A DNA stretch of 33,907 nt from Lachnospiraceae bacterium UBA1766 (GCA_002314715.1 DCGY01000002.1:1-33907), one strand, 5' to 3'. Counted from the stretch's first letter, positions 15,557-24,069 are shown. The notes: generated by a model not told the origin, from the sequence alone. A program made the numbers and translations.

Positions 15557-16336
15557 TTACTTTATTTTGTTATAAAAGAATGAATTTTTACGTTCATAAC
15601 CCATTTCTTTATAATCAATGATTTGTTCTGTACTACCGATGAACAGTGTAGCTCCCACACATAGGGAATTACAGAACTTTTTGAACACTTCGTTCTTCGC
15701 TTCTTCTGTGAAGTAAATCAATACATTTCGGCATACAATCAAATGACAATTTGTCGGATAAGAATCACGAAGCAAATTATGTTCCTTGAACGTAACACGG
15801 GCTTTGATACTGTCGTCGATTCGATAGGAAGGACCTACCTGCGTAAAGTATTTCTTTCGCAAATCCTCCGGTACCGACTGAATGCTCTTTGCATCATATA
15901 AGCCAACCTTCGCTTTTCCAATTACAATCTTGTCAATATCCGTAGCAAATACTTCAATCTGATTCAGCGGAATATGTCTGGATAAAGCCATGACCAAGGA
16001 ATAAGGCTCGTCACCCGTAGAGCACGCCGCACTCCAAACCTTTAGCTTCTTTCCATACTTTTTTACCAGTTCCGGAATCACCTGCTCATCCAAAATCTTC
16101 CACTGCTCGGGATTTCGGTAAAACTCGGATACATTTATTGTAATGTAGCTTACGAACTCATCAAACAGCTCTTTGTCTGTCTGAAGAGCTTTGATATACT
16201 TGTCATATCCTTCAATTTTGTGTTTGCCGATCAAGGTATCGATTCGTCTCTTCATCTGTTTTTCTTTATAAGCATTCAAATCAATCTTGGTCAATGCCAA
16301 AACTTCTTTTTTGAAGTACTCATAATCATACATCAT
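15557..16336 (-). CDS. CheR-type protein-glutamate methyltransferase
   Basis: 259 residues. An N-terminal helical domain (about 1-75) precedes the SAM-binding fold with VWSAACSTGDEPYSLVM (motif I region), EVFATDID and NCHLIVCRNVLIYF, all characteristic of CheR. Such enzymes methylate glutamates of chemoreceptors. No receptor, cheB, cheA or flagellar gene is seen in the window. It follows rpsA by 37 bases with no obvious terminator between, so it is likely the last gene of the rpsA transcript. The start is the ATG at 16336, with AGGATGG nine bases upstream; a second ATG follows immediately. A family symbol cheR would be reasonable, but the partner pathway is not visible here. Confidence 0.85.
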   Translation of the reverse strand: MMYDYEYFKKEVLALTKIDLNAYKEKQMKRRIDTLIGKHKIEGYDKYIKALQTDKELFDEFVSYITINVSEFYRNPEQWKILDEQVIPELVKKYGKKLKVWSAACSTGDEPYSLVMALSRHIPLNQIEVFATDIDKIVIGKAKVGLYDAKSIQSVPEDLRKKYFTQVGPSYRIDDSIKARVTFKEHNLLRDSYPTNCHLIVCRNVLIYFTEEAKNEVFKKFCNSLCVGATLFIGSTEQIIDYKEMGYERKNSFFYNKIK

Positions 16337-16373
16337 AAGCACAAACCATCCTTGTTTCTTTTGAAGGAGTTAA

Positions 16374-17501
16374 TTATTCAGCGTCAGCTGCAATTGCTGC
16401 ATCAATATCTACGGACACAACATCTGCATCATCTTTCTCAGAAGGTTCAGGAGCAAACATAGCCTTTACGCTCAAAGAAATCTTCTTGTCTGCTTCATTG
16501 AAGTCAACAACCTTTGCGGTTACTTCATCGCCAACCTTTAAAACATCTGCAGGCTTCTCAACACGCTCTTTTGAAATCTGAGAAACATGAAGTAAAGCAT
16601 CTACACCGGTCTCAAGTTCGATGAAAGCACCGAAATCGGTCATTCTTGCTACCTTACCGGTAACTACGTTTCCTACCGCATATTTGCTGGTTGCATCCTT
16701 CCAAGGATTTGCATCATCAAACTTCAGGGAAAGCGCTACCTTGTTGCCGTTGATTTCTTTAATGAGAACGTTTAACTTATCGCCAACCTTAAATACTTTC
16801 TTGGGATGTTCAACGCGTCCCCAGCTCATCTCGGAAATATGAAGAAGTCCGTCAACACCACCCAAATCGATGAATGCACCGAAATCGGTTACGTTCTTAA
16901 CAGTACCTTCTACAACATCTCCCTCTTTAATCTTCTCAAAGAGTTCCTTCTGAAGTTCGCTCTTCTTAGCACTAACAAGCTGCTTGCGATCTCCGATATA
17001 TCTTCTTCTCTTAGGATTGTACTCGCTGATTACAAATTCGATTTCCTGTCCTGCATACTTGCTAAGATCCTTCTCATAGGTGTCGGATACAAGGCTTGCG
17101 GGAATAAAAATACGAACCTCGTCTACCACAACACTCAAACCACCCTCAAGCACCTGAGTAACAGTAGCCTTTAATACTTCTTTGTTATTGAATGCATCTT
17201 CAATTCTCTTGTTGCCTCTGTCAGCAGCAAGTCTCTTGTAGGTTAAAAGCACCTGTCCTTCACCATCGTTAACCTTCAGGACTTTAACCTCCATCTTGTC
17301 TCCGACCTTTACAGCAGTACGTAAATCGCAAGATGAGTCACTGGTGTACTCGTACTTGGTTAAAATACCGTCTGACTTGTAGCCAATGTTAAGAATGATT
17401 TCATCTGCCTTAACGTCGATAACAGTGCCCTCAACTACCTCTCCTGCATGTATAGTCTTTAATGATTCTTCCAGCATTTGTTCAAAAGTTAATTCTGACA
17501 T
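16374..17501 (-). CDS. rpsA: 30S ribosomal protein S1-like, four S1 domains
   Basis: 375 residues with four S1 RNA-binding domains at about 20-90, 105-170, 192-262 and 277-347. Domains 3 and 4 have the canonical VEGTVKNVTDFGAFIDLGG and TGKVARMTDFGAFIELETG patterns; the first two are more diverged. It probably binds mRNA on or near the ribosome; four-domain forms are usual in Firmicutes and may not equal E. coli S1 in function. The start at 17501 has GAGGAGG nine bases upstream, inside the end of ispH, with which it overlaps by 20 bases in a different frame. In several clostridia the two proteins are fused. Confidence 0.92.
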   Translation of the reverse strand: MSELTFEQMLEESLKTIHAGEVVEGTVIDVKADEIILNIGYKSDGILTKYEYTSDSSCDLRTAVKVGDKMEVKVLKVNDGEGQVLLTYKRLAADRGNKRIEDAFNNKEVLKATVTQVLEGGLSVVVDEVRIFIPASLVSDTYEKDLSKYAGQEIEFVISEYNPKRRRYIGDRKQLVSAKKSELQKELFEKIKEGDVVEGTVKNVTDFGAFIDLGGVDGLLHISEMSWGRVEHPKKVFKVGDKLNVLIKEINGNKVALSLKFDDANPWKDATSKYAVGNVVTGKVARMTDFGAFIELETGVDALLHVSQISKERVEKPADVLKVGDEVTAKVVDFNEADKKISLSVKAMFAPEPSEKDDADVVSVDIDAAIAADAE

Positions 17502-18372
17502 AGTTTTGAACCTCCTCAATTAATTTGTTTGGGGTGGAAGCCCCCGCAGTAATCCCCACCAGGCGAATAGTTTCAGGAAATTGATTTAAGCTCAAGTCAT
17601 CCAGTGTCTGTACAAAAAATGTCGTCTCGCACTCGGCGCTGCAAATTTCATACAATTTTCTGGTATTGGAACTGTTTTTTCCTCCAACCACTATCATCAC
17701 ATCAGCCTCTTCCGCAAGCGCTTTGGCTGATTCCTGTCTCTCACGTGTTGCGCTACAGATAGTATTCACAACACTATCATTGTACCCTTTTTTTTCAAAT
17801 ATTTCAACTATATGTTGAAATTTATTGTAATTAAATGTCGTCTGGGCAACAATGCAAATCTCCTGCCCCTGTGGCAGAACCAAATCCTTTGCTTCCTCCG
17901 GGGTTTCGATTACATCCACCGAACCGTTGCACCAGCCCATAATTCCCAAAACCTCCGGATGTCCGGGGTTTCCGAGTATAATGATATGTTTCCCTTTTCG
18001 GCTCTCTTCATCCACAATTTTGTGAATTCTTTTCACAAAAGGACAAGTGGCATCCACATAAGAAATCTCATGTTCTTCCAACCATTCACAGGTTTTTCGG
18101 GGAAGTCCGTGGGCGCGTATAATCACCTTGTTCCCATTGGCAGGAGACGACGTATTATCTTTCATCGCCAGGGAATCCAAATCCTCCTGCGTTTCAATGA
18201 TTTTCACCCCTTTGTCGTTCAATTCCCGAATTACCTCTTCATTGTGCACAATGGGTCCGTAAGTAAATATTTGGTCACCGGTTTCCAGCTGTTGATATAC
18301 GGTATCCACCGCACGTTTTACACCGAAACAGAATCCGGCATACTCCGCCAGTTTTATTTCTACTTTACTCAT
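17482..18372 (-). CDS. ispH: 4-hydroxy-3-methylbut-2-enyl diphosphate reductase
   Basis: 296 residues. IspH makes IPP and DMAPP in the last step of the MEP isoprenoid pathway, using a [4Fe-4S] cluster. The three cluster cysteines are C15 (AGFCFGVKRAV), C110 (VDATCPFVKR) and C206 (TICSATRERQ); RAHGLP and the later SSNT segment are substrate-binding signatures. It overlaps cmk by four bases (ATGA) and rpsA by 20, pointing to tight translational coupling. Length is normal, with a short insertion around residues 70-80. Confidence 0.96.
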   Translation of the reverse strand: MSKVEIKLAEYAGFCFGVKRAVDTVYQQLETGDQIFTYGPIVHNEEVIRELNDKGVKIIETQEDLDSLAMKDNTSSPANGNKVIIRAHGLPRKTCEWLEEHEISYVDATCPFVKRIHKIVDEESRKGKHIIILGNPGHPEVLGIMGWCNGSVDVIETPEEAKDLVLPQGQEICIVAQTTFNYNKFQHIVEIFEKKGYNDSVVNTICSATRERQESAKALAEEADVMIVVGGKNSSNTRKLYEICSAECETTFFVQTLDDLSLNQFPETIRLVGITAGASTPNKLIEEVQNYVRINF

Positions 18373-19034
18373 GCTCTTTCCTTTGCCAAATTCATAATTG
18401 CTTCAACCACTTCCTCAATGGTCATATCGGAGGAGTCCACAAGTACCGCATCCTCCGCCTGTTTCAACGGGGAATGCTCCCGATGCATGTCTCGATAATC
18501 CCGATCCTCAATATCCACTTTAATCTGCATCAAGTCACAATCCTGACCCTTTGCAACCAATTCGTCATAGCGTCTTTTCGCGCGTACCATACTGCTGGCT
18601 GTCAGGTAAACCTTTACCTGTGCCTTGGGAAGCACGCAGGTACCAATATCACGACCGTCCATAATACAGTCGCTCTTTGCAGCCAAAGCCTTCTGAAGTT
18701 CTACCAGTTTTTCCCGTACTTCAGGAATCGCGCTGATGACCGATGCCATTTTCCCCACTTCCTCTGTACGCAGGAACGGGTTTACATTTTCTCCGTTGAG
18801 TTTTACAATCTGTTCGCCGTTTTCGTATACGATTTCAATATCCGCCTCCCGGCACTTTTTGGCAATTGCTTCCTTATCTTCCGGATTCATCTCCTGTCTA
18901 ATCATAAATACGGACATAGCACGATACATTGCTCCCGTATCCACATAAATGATTCCAAGATTTTTTGCCACTTTTTTGGCGATTGTACTTTTTCCTGCAC
19001 CTGCAGGACCATCCACTGCAATATTAAAGCTCAT
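18369..19034 (-). CDS. cmk: Cytidylate kinase
   Basis: 221 residues. It phosphorylates CMP and dCMP with ATP. The N-terminus has the P-loop AVDGPAGAGKSTIAKKVA, followed by YVDTGAMYRA, and MDGRDIGTCVLP for the nucleotide monophosphate; RDYRDMHREHSPLKQAEDAVL is the usual C-terminal element. I use the ATG at 19034, seven bases after GGAG; the ATG at 19040 is too close to that site. It overlaps the end of the flavoprotein gene and the start of ispH. Confidence 0.95.
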   Translation of the reverse strand: MSFNIAVDGPAGAGKSTIAKKVAKNLGIIYVDTGAMYRAMSVFMIRQEMNPEDKEAIAKKCREADIEIVYENGEQIVKLNGENVNPFLRTEEVGKMASVISAIPEVREKLVELQKALAAKSDCIMDGRDIGTCVLPKAQVKVYLTASSMVRAKRRYDELVAKGQDCDLMQIKVDIEDRDYRDMHREHSPLKQAEDAVLVDSSDMTIEEVVEAIMNLAKERA

Positions 19035-20301
19035 ATCCATTCTCCGTTTCTTTTCTTTCTATCGGTTCATCCGCAGCGGAGCTCTCCCCCGCCAGGTGGC
19101 CTGTAGACCATGCGATCTGTAAATTAAAGCCTCCTGTCAAAGCATCCAAATCCAGTATTTCTCCTGCAAAATATAAACAGGAAACCACTTTGGATTCCAT
19201 CGTGGAGGGATTGATATCCTTAACAGAAATGCCACCCTGGGTGATAATTGCCTCATCAAAATCTCTGGTGCCGATAATGGTAAGGGGCACCTCTTTGATC
19301 CGTTTTACAAAATTGTTTCGTTCCTGTTTGGATATTTCATTTACCTTCTTTTCCGGTGAAATACCGGACATGGAAATCATTATCGGAATTAACCTTGCAG
19401 GGAACAGCCCGTTCACCGCATTCTTAAACTGTTTGCCTTTATTTTCTTCAAATTCCCGAATCAGCCTGGCGTCCAACTGTTCCTCGGACAAAGCCGGTTT
19501 CAAATCAATCAACAGTTTGAATTCTCCGCCTTTTTTCTGCTTGGCGTAGTAGCTAGAAGCACTTAATATCAATGGTCCGCTGACACCGAAATGGGTAAAA
19601 AGCATCTCTCCGAAACCATCGTAAAACTGTTTATTGTCCCGAAGGATTCGAACCGATACATTTTTAAGTGCCAGCCCCATCAGATCCTTACACCAGGTTT
19701 CCTTGATTTCAAAGGGAACCAGCGCAGGTTTGCACTCAATTATTTTATGTCCTGTCTTTTCCGCAAATTTAAGACCATCTCCCGTGGAACCGCAGCTTGG
19801 ATAAGACAATCCTCCGGTACAAACAATTACCGCATCCGCCAAAAGTCTTTCCCTGTTTTTCAAAAGGACTCCCTTTGCGGTGCTATCCTCAATCACAAGC
19901 TCCTTTACACAACTCCCCAATCTTATATCCACATCATTTTTTCGGAGTAAATTCTGCAACGCACGAATAACATCGGAAGAATGATCCGAAACCGGAAATA
20001 CACGATCTCCTCTTTCTACCTTTAAGGGGCAGCCGTTCTGTTCCAAAAGGTCCATAATTCCCTGATTGTCAAAGGAATAAATAGCACTGTATAAAAACTT
20101 GTTATTGGTTACAATATTGGCCAAAATTGTCTCAATATCTGCGGCATTGGTTACATTACAGCGACCTTTGCCGGTAATAAAGACCTTCTTACCAAGTTTT
20201 TCATTTTGCTCTAAAAGTGTAACATGGGCACCCTTTTGTGCAGCCGCCAGTGCAGCAAGCATTCCGGCAGCGCCACCACCGATTACAATTATTTTTTTCA
20301 T
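19024..20301 (-). CDS. HI0933-family FAD-dependent oxidoreductase
   Basis: 425 residues. The FAD-binding dinucleotide motif IIVIGGGAAGMLAALAAAQKG opens the protein, followed by LGKKVFITGKGRCN, which is diagnostic of the HI0933/YhiN flavoprotein family, and CTGGLSYPSCGSTGDG. The C-terminal LYFAGEILDLDALTGGFNLQ is the second FAD-contact region. The physiological substrate is not firmly known; some relatives are annotated as aminoacetone oxidases. It overlaps the RpiR gene by four bases and cmk by 11, and this pairing with cmk is common in clostridia. Confidence 0.88.
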   Translation of the reverse strand: MKKIIVIGGGAAGMLAALAAAQKGAHVTLLEQNEKLGKKVFITGKGRCNVTNAADIETILANIVTNNKFLYSAIYSFDNQGIMDLLEQNGCPLKVERGDRVFPVSDHSSDVIRALQNLLRKNDVDIRLGSCVKELVIEDSTAKGVLLKNRERLLADAVIVCTGGLSYPSCGSTGDGLKFAEKTGHKIIECKPALVPFEIKETWCKDLMGLALKNVSVRILRDNKQFYDGFGEMLFTHFGVSGPLILSASSYYAKQKKGGEFKLLIDLKPALSEEQLDARLIREFEENKGKQFKNAVNGLFPARLIPIMISMSGISPEKKVNEISKQERNNFVKRIKEVPLTIIGTRDFDEAIITQGGISVKDINPSTMESKVVSCLYFAGEILDLDALTGGFNLQIAWSTGHLAGESSAADEPIERKETENGYEL

Positions 20302-21233
20302 TCTTCGTCTTTATCCTTTTCCCGATAAATCGAGTAATTGATATCATATTCATCATCAATAAAATTGATTTCATCGTTTAAATAAACCTGATAGTTTTCC
20401 CAGACCTGCTCTAACATCTTCAGGTTATGTTCCACCTCACCGGGGCACTTCATACACAAAGCCACCACTAAGGCATTGATTACACTAAGGGGGGCCACCA
20501 GGGAATCCACCACCGAAACCATGTCGCTTCGAGCCAGCAAATTGCAGGAGGAATAGAGATTCATGGGTGAAAATTTGGTGTCTGTAATGGCAATCACCTT
20601 TGCATTTCGATCATTGGCAAACTCCATTGCCTTCAATGTACGCATGGAGTAGCGAGGAAAACTGATGCCGATAAAGCAATCCTTTGCGTCAATGTGCATC
20701 ATCTGCTCAAAGGTTTCGCTGACGCTGGTGGTATTTAAAATATGCACATTTCGTCGAATCAAATTTAAATAAAAATGCAAAAACGCCGCCAGGGGTTCAT
20801 TGCTTCGGAGTCCCATAATATATATATTTTCCGCCTTCAGGATGGTTTCCACTGCCATATCAAAAGCATCCACATCCAGATTTTCCAAGGTGTGCTGAAT
20901 CTTTTCAATATCGGAATTCAGTACCGAATTAATCACCTGTGACTGAGAATTCCCCATATATTTGGCCTGAATGCTGGACATATCATGCAATCGATTTTTG
21001 ATAGCAGCCGCCAATTCTCTTTGAAGCATGGGATAGCCGTCATAACCGATTGCCGTTGAAAAACGTACCACCGTAGACTCACTGATTTCCAGTCTGGCCC
21101 CCAGTTCCGCAGCTGTCATAAATGCTGCCTGATCAAAGTCCTTCAAGATAAAATTCGCTATCTTTTTATGGCCCTTGCTCATATGATCCATATGCTTTTG
21201 AATTCGGACAAACACGTCATCCTGGCCGTTCAT
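20298..21233 (-). CDS. MurR/RpiR family transcriptional regulator
   Basis: 311 residues. An N-terminal HTH_6 domain (about 1-80; GHKKIANFILKDFDQAAFMTAAELGARLEISESTVVRFSTAIGYDG is the helix-turn-helix region, shown here only to locate it) and a SIS sugar-phosphate-binding domain (about 125-270; ENIYIMGLRSNEPLA, FIGISFPRYSMRTLKAM and KVIAITD). The family senses phosphosugars. The start is the ATG at 21233, with GGAGGAG four bases upstream; the longer frame to 21296 crosses the promoter. It is the first gene of an operon with a flavoprotein, cmk, ispH, rpsA and cheR-like genes; no sugar gene adjoins, so its targets may lie elsewhere. Confidence 0.88.
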   Translation of the reverse strand: MNGQDDVFVRIQKHMDHMSKGHKKIANFILKDFDQAAFMTAAELGARLEISESTVVRFSTAIGYDGYPMLQRELAAAIKNRLHDMSSIQAKYMGNSQSQVINSVLNSDIEKIQHTLENLDVDAFDMAVETILKAENIYIMGLRSNEPLAAFLHFYLNLIRRNVHILNTTSVSETFEQMMHIDAKDCFIGISFPRYSMRTLKAMEFANDRNAKVIAITDTKFSPMNLYSSCNLLARSDMVSVVDSLVAPLSVINALVVALCMKCPGEVEHNLKMLEQVWENYQVYLNDEINFIDDEYDINYSIYREKDKDEE

Positions 21234-21278
21234 AATGCTCCTCCATATAGAACAATACTTGAATGTATAATCCATTTT

Positions 21279-21307
21279 ATTATACTTCCTCGGCAAACCA
21301 CTGGCAA
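21279..21307 (-). promoter_or_regulatory. Promoter of the RpiR-cmk-ispH-rpsA operon
   Basis: TTGCCA (21302-21307), a 17-base spacer and a perfect TATAAT (21279-21284) on the minus strand, about 45 bases before the RpiR start. No other clear promoter was noticed inside the operon. Confidence 0.7.
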
Positions 21308-21340
21308 CTGATTTTTATAATTTCACCCATAAGAAGCACA

Positions 21341-21373
21341 AAAGAAAAAACCTATCGTTTCCACGATAGGTTT
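21341..21373 (-). terminator. Terminator of the nuclease-helicase gene
   Basis: An 11-bp perfect stem, AAACCTATCGT with ACGATAGGTTT, four-base loop, at 21348-21373, followed on the minus strand by a T-run (21350-21341). The plus strand also has a T-rich flank. Confidence 0.85.
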
Positions 21374-21417
21374 CTCTTTTAATCGTCTGTTCCGGCCTTA
21401 ACTTGAAAAAACCGTCC

Positions 21418-22887
21418 CTATTCTCCTTTTCCCTGAACAATCAATAACAATCGTTCAAATATATCCGGGTTCTCCCTCACTACCAGTGCCACTTTGGCTT
21501 TTGCGCGGCTGAGTCCGTGAAACAAATTTCGAACCGGTTCCTCCTCCGCGCCGTATTTTTGGGCATGAAGTCCATCCTGTTCATAAGAAAAACGATGATC
21601 CATCACCATAACCACATTTTCAAATTCTCTGGAAAGTGCATCTGAGATGGACACTTGGTCTGGCAGTTCCATATTCGTAACGGAGTCTGTTATACAGACA
21701 AATTCCTTCTTATGAAGGAGTTTTAAAAACTCCTTTTCTTCCATTTCGTTATTGGCATAGAAAAGTCGTACATTGGGGTATTCCTGCCTGTGATTCCGAT
21801 TGTTCCCCTGAATAATGGAGTGTATAAACGCTGACAGCTCCGCGTTCATACGGATACGATTGGTTAACTTGTACCCTTCATATCCATCCATTTCCTCCAA
21901 CGTCTTCATGCCATTATGTCGAATTTCCTCTTTTGAGATAATCAATTCCAAATCATAGGCACAGATAACCGGCAAGCTATGTTCCCGGCTGTATTTCATT
22001 ATACCCTCCGCCATTTGTTCGGAAAGATAATGTGCCTCATCTATCAGAATTGCACTGTAGCCGGTCAAATCCGGGAACTCCTCTCTCGACAAACCCGAGA
22101 AAAAATCGATTCGTTTCAGTCTTTGATCTAACTGATGTAATTCCTCGCGGAAAGAACTGCAATGAAATACGGCCACCTTGTTTTTTTCGGATAAGCGCAT
22201 TGCTATATCGTACAAAAGCAAGGTTTTCCCTGTGCCCGGGGCCCCTGTAAATCCCTGAACACTCCCGGGGTCCTGCTTTAATTTCTTAAAAATATGCTTC
22301 TCAATATCCTTTTGTTGGGAGGTCAAAAAATATTCCTGATTCAGGAATCGCTCCGGTTGAACCAAAGGAGAAATGATATAGTCCTCCTCCCGAAACAGGC
22401 TCTCAATATGGCCGCTAAAGCAATTCTTTTGTTTCATCAAATCTGTAGCCAAGTCGTTCCAATTTGCATCAACCAGATTTTCACTGTTGGTCAGTCGAAC
22501 CAGTCGATTGGTTTTGCTGATATAGGTATAAAATCGCAAGGACTTTCCCAAGGTAGACAGATAATATTTATTCTGCAGTAATTGTCTTCGGATACTTTCA
22601 TCCGGCACCGGCTCACTTTTCAGTTCCACATTTACAATCCATTCATCGCTGACCCGAAGCAAATCAAATTCTTTTCCGAGTTTGGGGATTTGGAAACTGT
22701 AAAAGAATTCCAATTCCGACACATCGTTTACATAAGGTTGTAGTTCCAAAACAAGCCCCTCCAAGCCTTGCAATTCCCACTTTTTAATTTTAAGGAATCG
22801 TCTTCTGGCTGACATCTGTCGTTCAAATCGTTGCAAATCGGTATTTTGTTTCACTCTGGTCAATGCATAAATGTTAATTGGCTTCAT
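21418..22887 (-). CDS. PD-(D/E)XK nuclease - SF1-like helicase fusion
   Basis: 489 residues. The N-terminal part (about 55-125) shows a PD-(D/E)XK-type pattern: KEFDLLRVSDEWIVNVELKSE with D75, E88 and K90, then a QLLQNKYYLS helix. The rest is a DUF2075/SF1-like ATPase: Walker A GAPGTGKT (215-222), Walker B ILIDEAHYL (280-288), LTNRIRMN, SREFENVVMVMD and HGLSRAKAKVALVV (457-470), resembling helicase motifs IV-VI. It may unwind or translocate on DNA and cut it; no target is known. GGGGAATT precedes the ATG. It has its own promoter and terminator, and no methylase or partner gene beside it. A lone anti-phage or repair role is possible but unproven. Confidence 0.72.
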   Translation of the reverse strand: MKPINIYALTRVKQNTDLQRFERQMSARRRFLKIKKWELQGLEGLVLELQPYVNDVSELEFFYSFQIPKLGKEFDLLRVSDEWIVNVELKSEPVPDESIRRQLLQNKYYLSTLGKSLRFYTYISKTNRLVRLTNSENLVDANWNDLATDLMKQKNCFSGHIESLFREEDYIISPLVQPERFLNQEYFLTSQQKDIEKHIFKKLKQDPGSVQGFTGAPGTGKTLLLYDIAMRLSEKNKVAVFHCSSFREELHQLDQRLKRIDFFSGLSREEFPDLTGYSAILIDEAHYLSEQMAEGIMKYSREHSLPVICAYDLELIISKEEIRHNGMKTLEEMDGYEGYKLTNRIRMNAELSAFIHSIIQGNNRNHRQEYPNVRLFYANNEMEEKEFLKLLHKKEFVCITDSVTNMELPDQVSISDALSREFENVVMVMDHRFSYEQDGLHAQKYGAEEEPVRNLFHGLSRAKAKVALVVRENPDIFERLLLIVQGKGE

Positions 22888-22925
22888 TTTGTAATTCCCC
22901 GTTGCTTCCTTTTCTGATTTCCCCT

Positions 22926-22954
22926 ATTATACCAAAAAGGGACGGTGCTTTAAA
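22926..22954 (-). promoter_or_regulatory. Promoter of the nuclease-helicase gene, inside the GH5 terminator
   Basis: TATAAT (22926-22931) with TTTAAA (22949-22954) 17 bases upstream on the minus strand. The spacer contains the descending arm and U-run of the upstream terminator, so the two elements are physically overlapped. Confidence 0.5.
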
Positions 22955-22970
22955 CCAAAAACACCGTCCC
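22934..22970 (-). terminator. Terminator of the GH5 gene
   Basis: Nine bases after the GH5 stop, GGGACGGTG pairs perfectly with CACCGTCCC (22970 to 22939, 14-base T/A-rich loop), followed by five Ts on the minus strand. A strong intrinsic terminator. Confidence 0.85.
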
Positions 22971-22978
22971 CATTCCCA

Positions 22979-24013
22979 CTATAAATACTGAATCAATTCA
23001 GGCAAAACACCTGCCAAACGATCATCACTGATTCCGAAATCCATCTGTTTATAGCTCCATGCACTTCTGGCAATAGCATATTTCTCCAGTGCAAAATGAA
23101 TATCCTTATACCAGTTTAAAGTATCCTGTGCAGAGGCATGCTCGATGACGCCGTATTCTCCACAATACAGGGGTACATTATACTTCTCCGCTACATTGAT
23201 TGCGGTTTGGAAGATTTTTACGAAGAAATTTTCGTTCATCATCTCTTCCTGTAAGCCTTCAAATTCTCCGTCATAATCTTTTCCGAAAATATTCAGAGAT
23301 TCTGCTCTGTAATCTGCTACGGTGCCGGGATAAGCAAGTGCATAATCCTTCGGCATTCTGGATACCCAGTATGCCTTTTGGTGGGTAAATACCATAGGGC
23401 TGTAGCAATGGAAGGTAAATACAATTTTGTCATCCTGGGGTGCACGAAGGAATACCAATCCATCAATACTGCTGTTATAAATACCACCGATGATAATACG
23501 AACTTCTTTATTCATGGCACGGATTGCTTTAATTGCACGATCCGCAATTTCATTCCACTTTTCTGTCATAGAAGCGCTGGTAATCTCATTCAAAAGCTCA
23601 AATGCAACCATTTCATGAAGATCACCATATCTACGGGTTATTTCCTCCCAAAGGGCAACAAACTGATCCTGTAAAGGCTTCTCCTCAAAAAAGCTGACAT
23701 AGCTCTCATCATCAAATACAAAACCTCTGGTCTTATGCAAATCCAAAACAACCTTCATGTTGTTTTTCCGGCACCATTTGATGCAATCATCAATGTGCTT
23801 GAAGCCGCTTTCCAGAAATTCACCCTCTTCTGTCTCCAAAACATTGTAGTCAATCGGAAGTCTTACATGATCTATTCCCCAACCGGCAATGGTATCAATA
23901 TCCTTCTCCGTGATAAAAGTACTGTAATGAGCCTCACAGTAATTCTCAGGTTTACACTGAGATAACCAGCCGCCCAAATCAATTCCTTTTTCGTATCCTT
24001 CAAATCTTCTCAT
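22979..24013 (-). CDS. Glycoside hydrolase family 5 (cellulase-like), cytosolic
   Basis: 344 residues forming a single GH5 barrel. The acid/base glutamate is E143 in VAFELLNEI and the nucleophile E286 in YCGEYGV; GWGIDHVRLPIDYNVLE and VVLDLHKTRG are further GH5 landmarks, and SAWSYKQMDFGI closes the site. There is no signal peptide, so it should act on imported oligosaccharides, probably beta-linked glucans or mannans; the subfamily cannot be settled by eye. I start at 24013, where AAGGAG lies six bases upstream; the frame extends to 24061 without a site. It follows the sensor-GGDEF gene by 56 bases and likely shares its transcript. Confidence 0.88.
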   Translation of the reverse strand: MRRFEGYEKGIDLGGWLSQCKPENYCEAHYSTFITEKDIDTIAGWGIDHVRLPIDYNVLETEEGEFLESGFKHIDDCIKWCRKNNMKVVLDLHKTRGFVFDDESYVSFFEEKPLQDQFVALWEEITRRYGDLHEMVAFELLNEITSASMTEKWNEIADRAIKAIRAMNKEVRIIIGGIYNSSIDGLVFLRAPQDDKIVFTFHCYSPMVFTHQKAYWVSRMPKDYALAYPGTVADYRAESLNIFGKDYDGEFEGLQEEMMNENFFVKIFQTAINVAEKYNVPLYCGEYGVIEHASAQDTLNWYKDIHFALEKYAIARSAWSYKQMDFGISDDRLAGVLPELIQYL

Positions 24014-24069
24014 ATTTTTCTCCTTATGATTTTTTGATAGATGCGTAATTCTTTTCGGCAAACATTTAT

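Noticed and set aside
17812..19106. Plus-strand open frames opposite ispH and cmk
   Set aside because: Both opposite strands encode enzymes with all catalytic residues; the frames are fortuitous.
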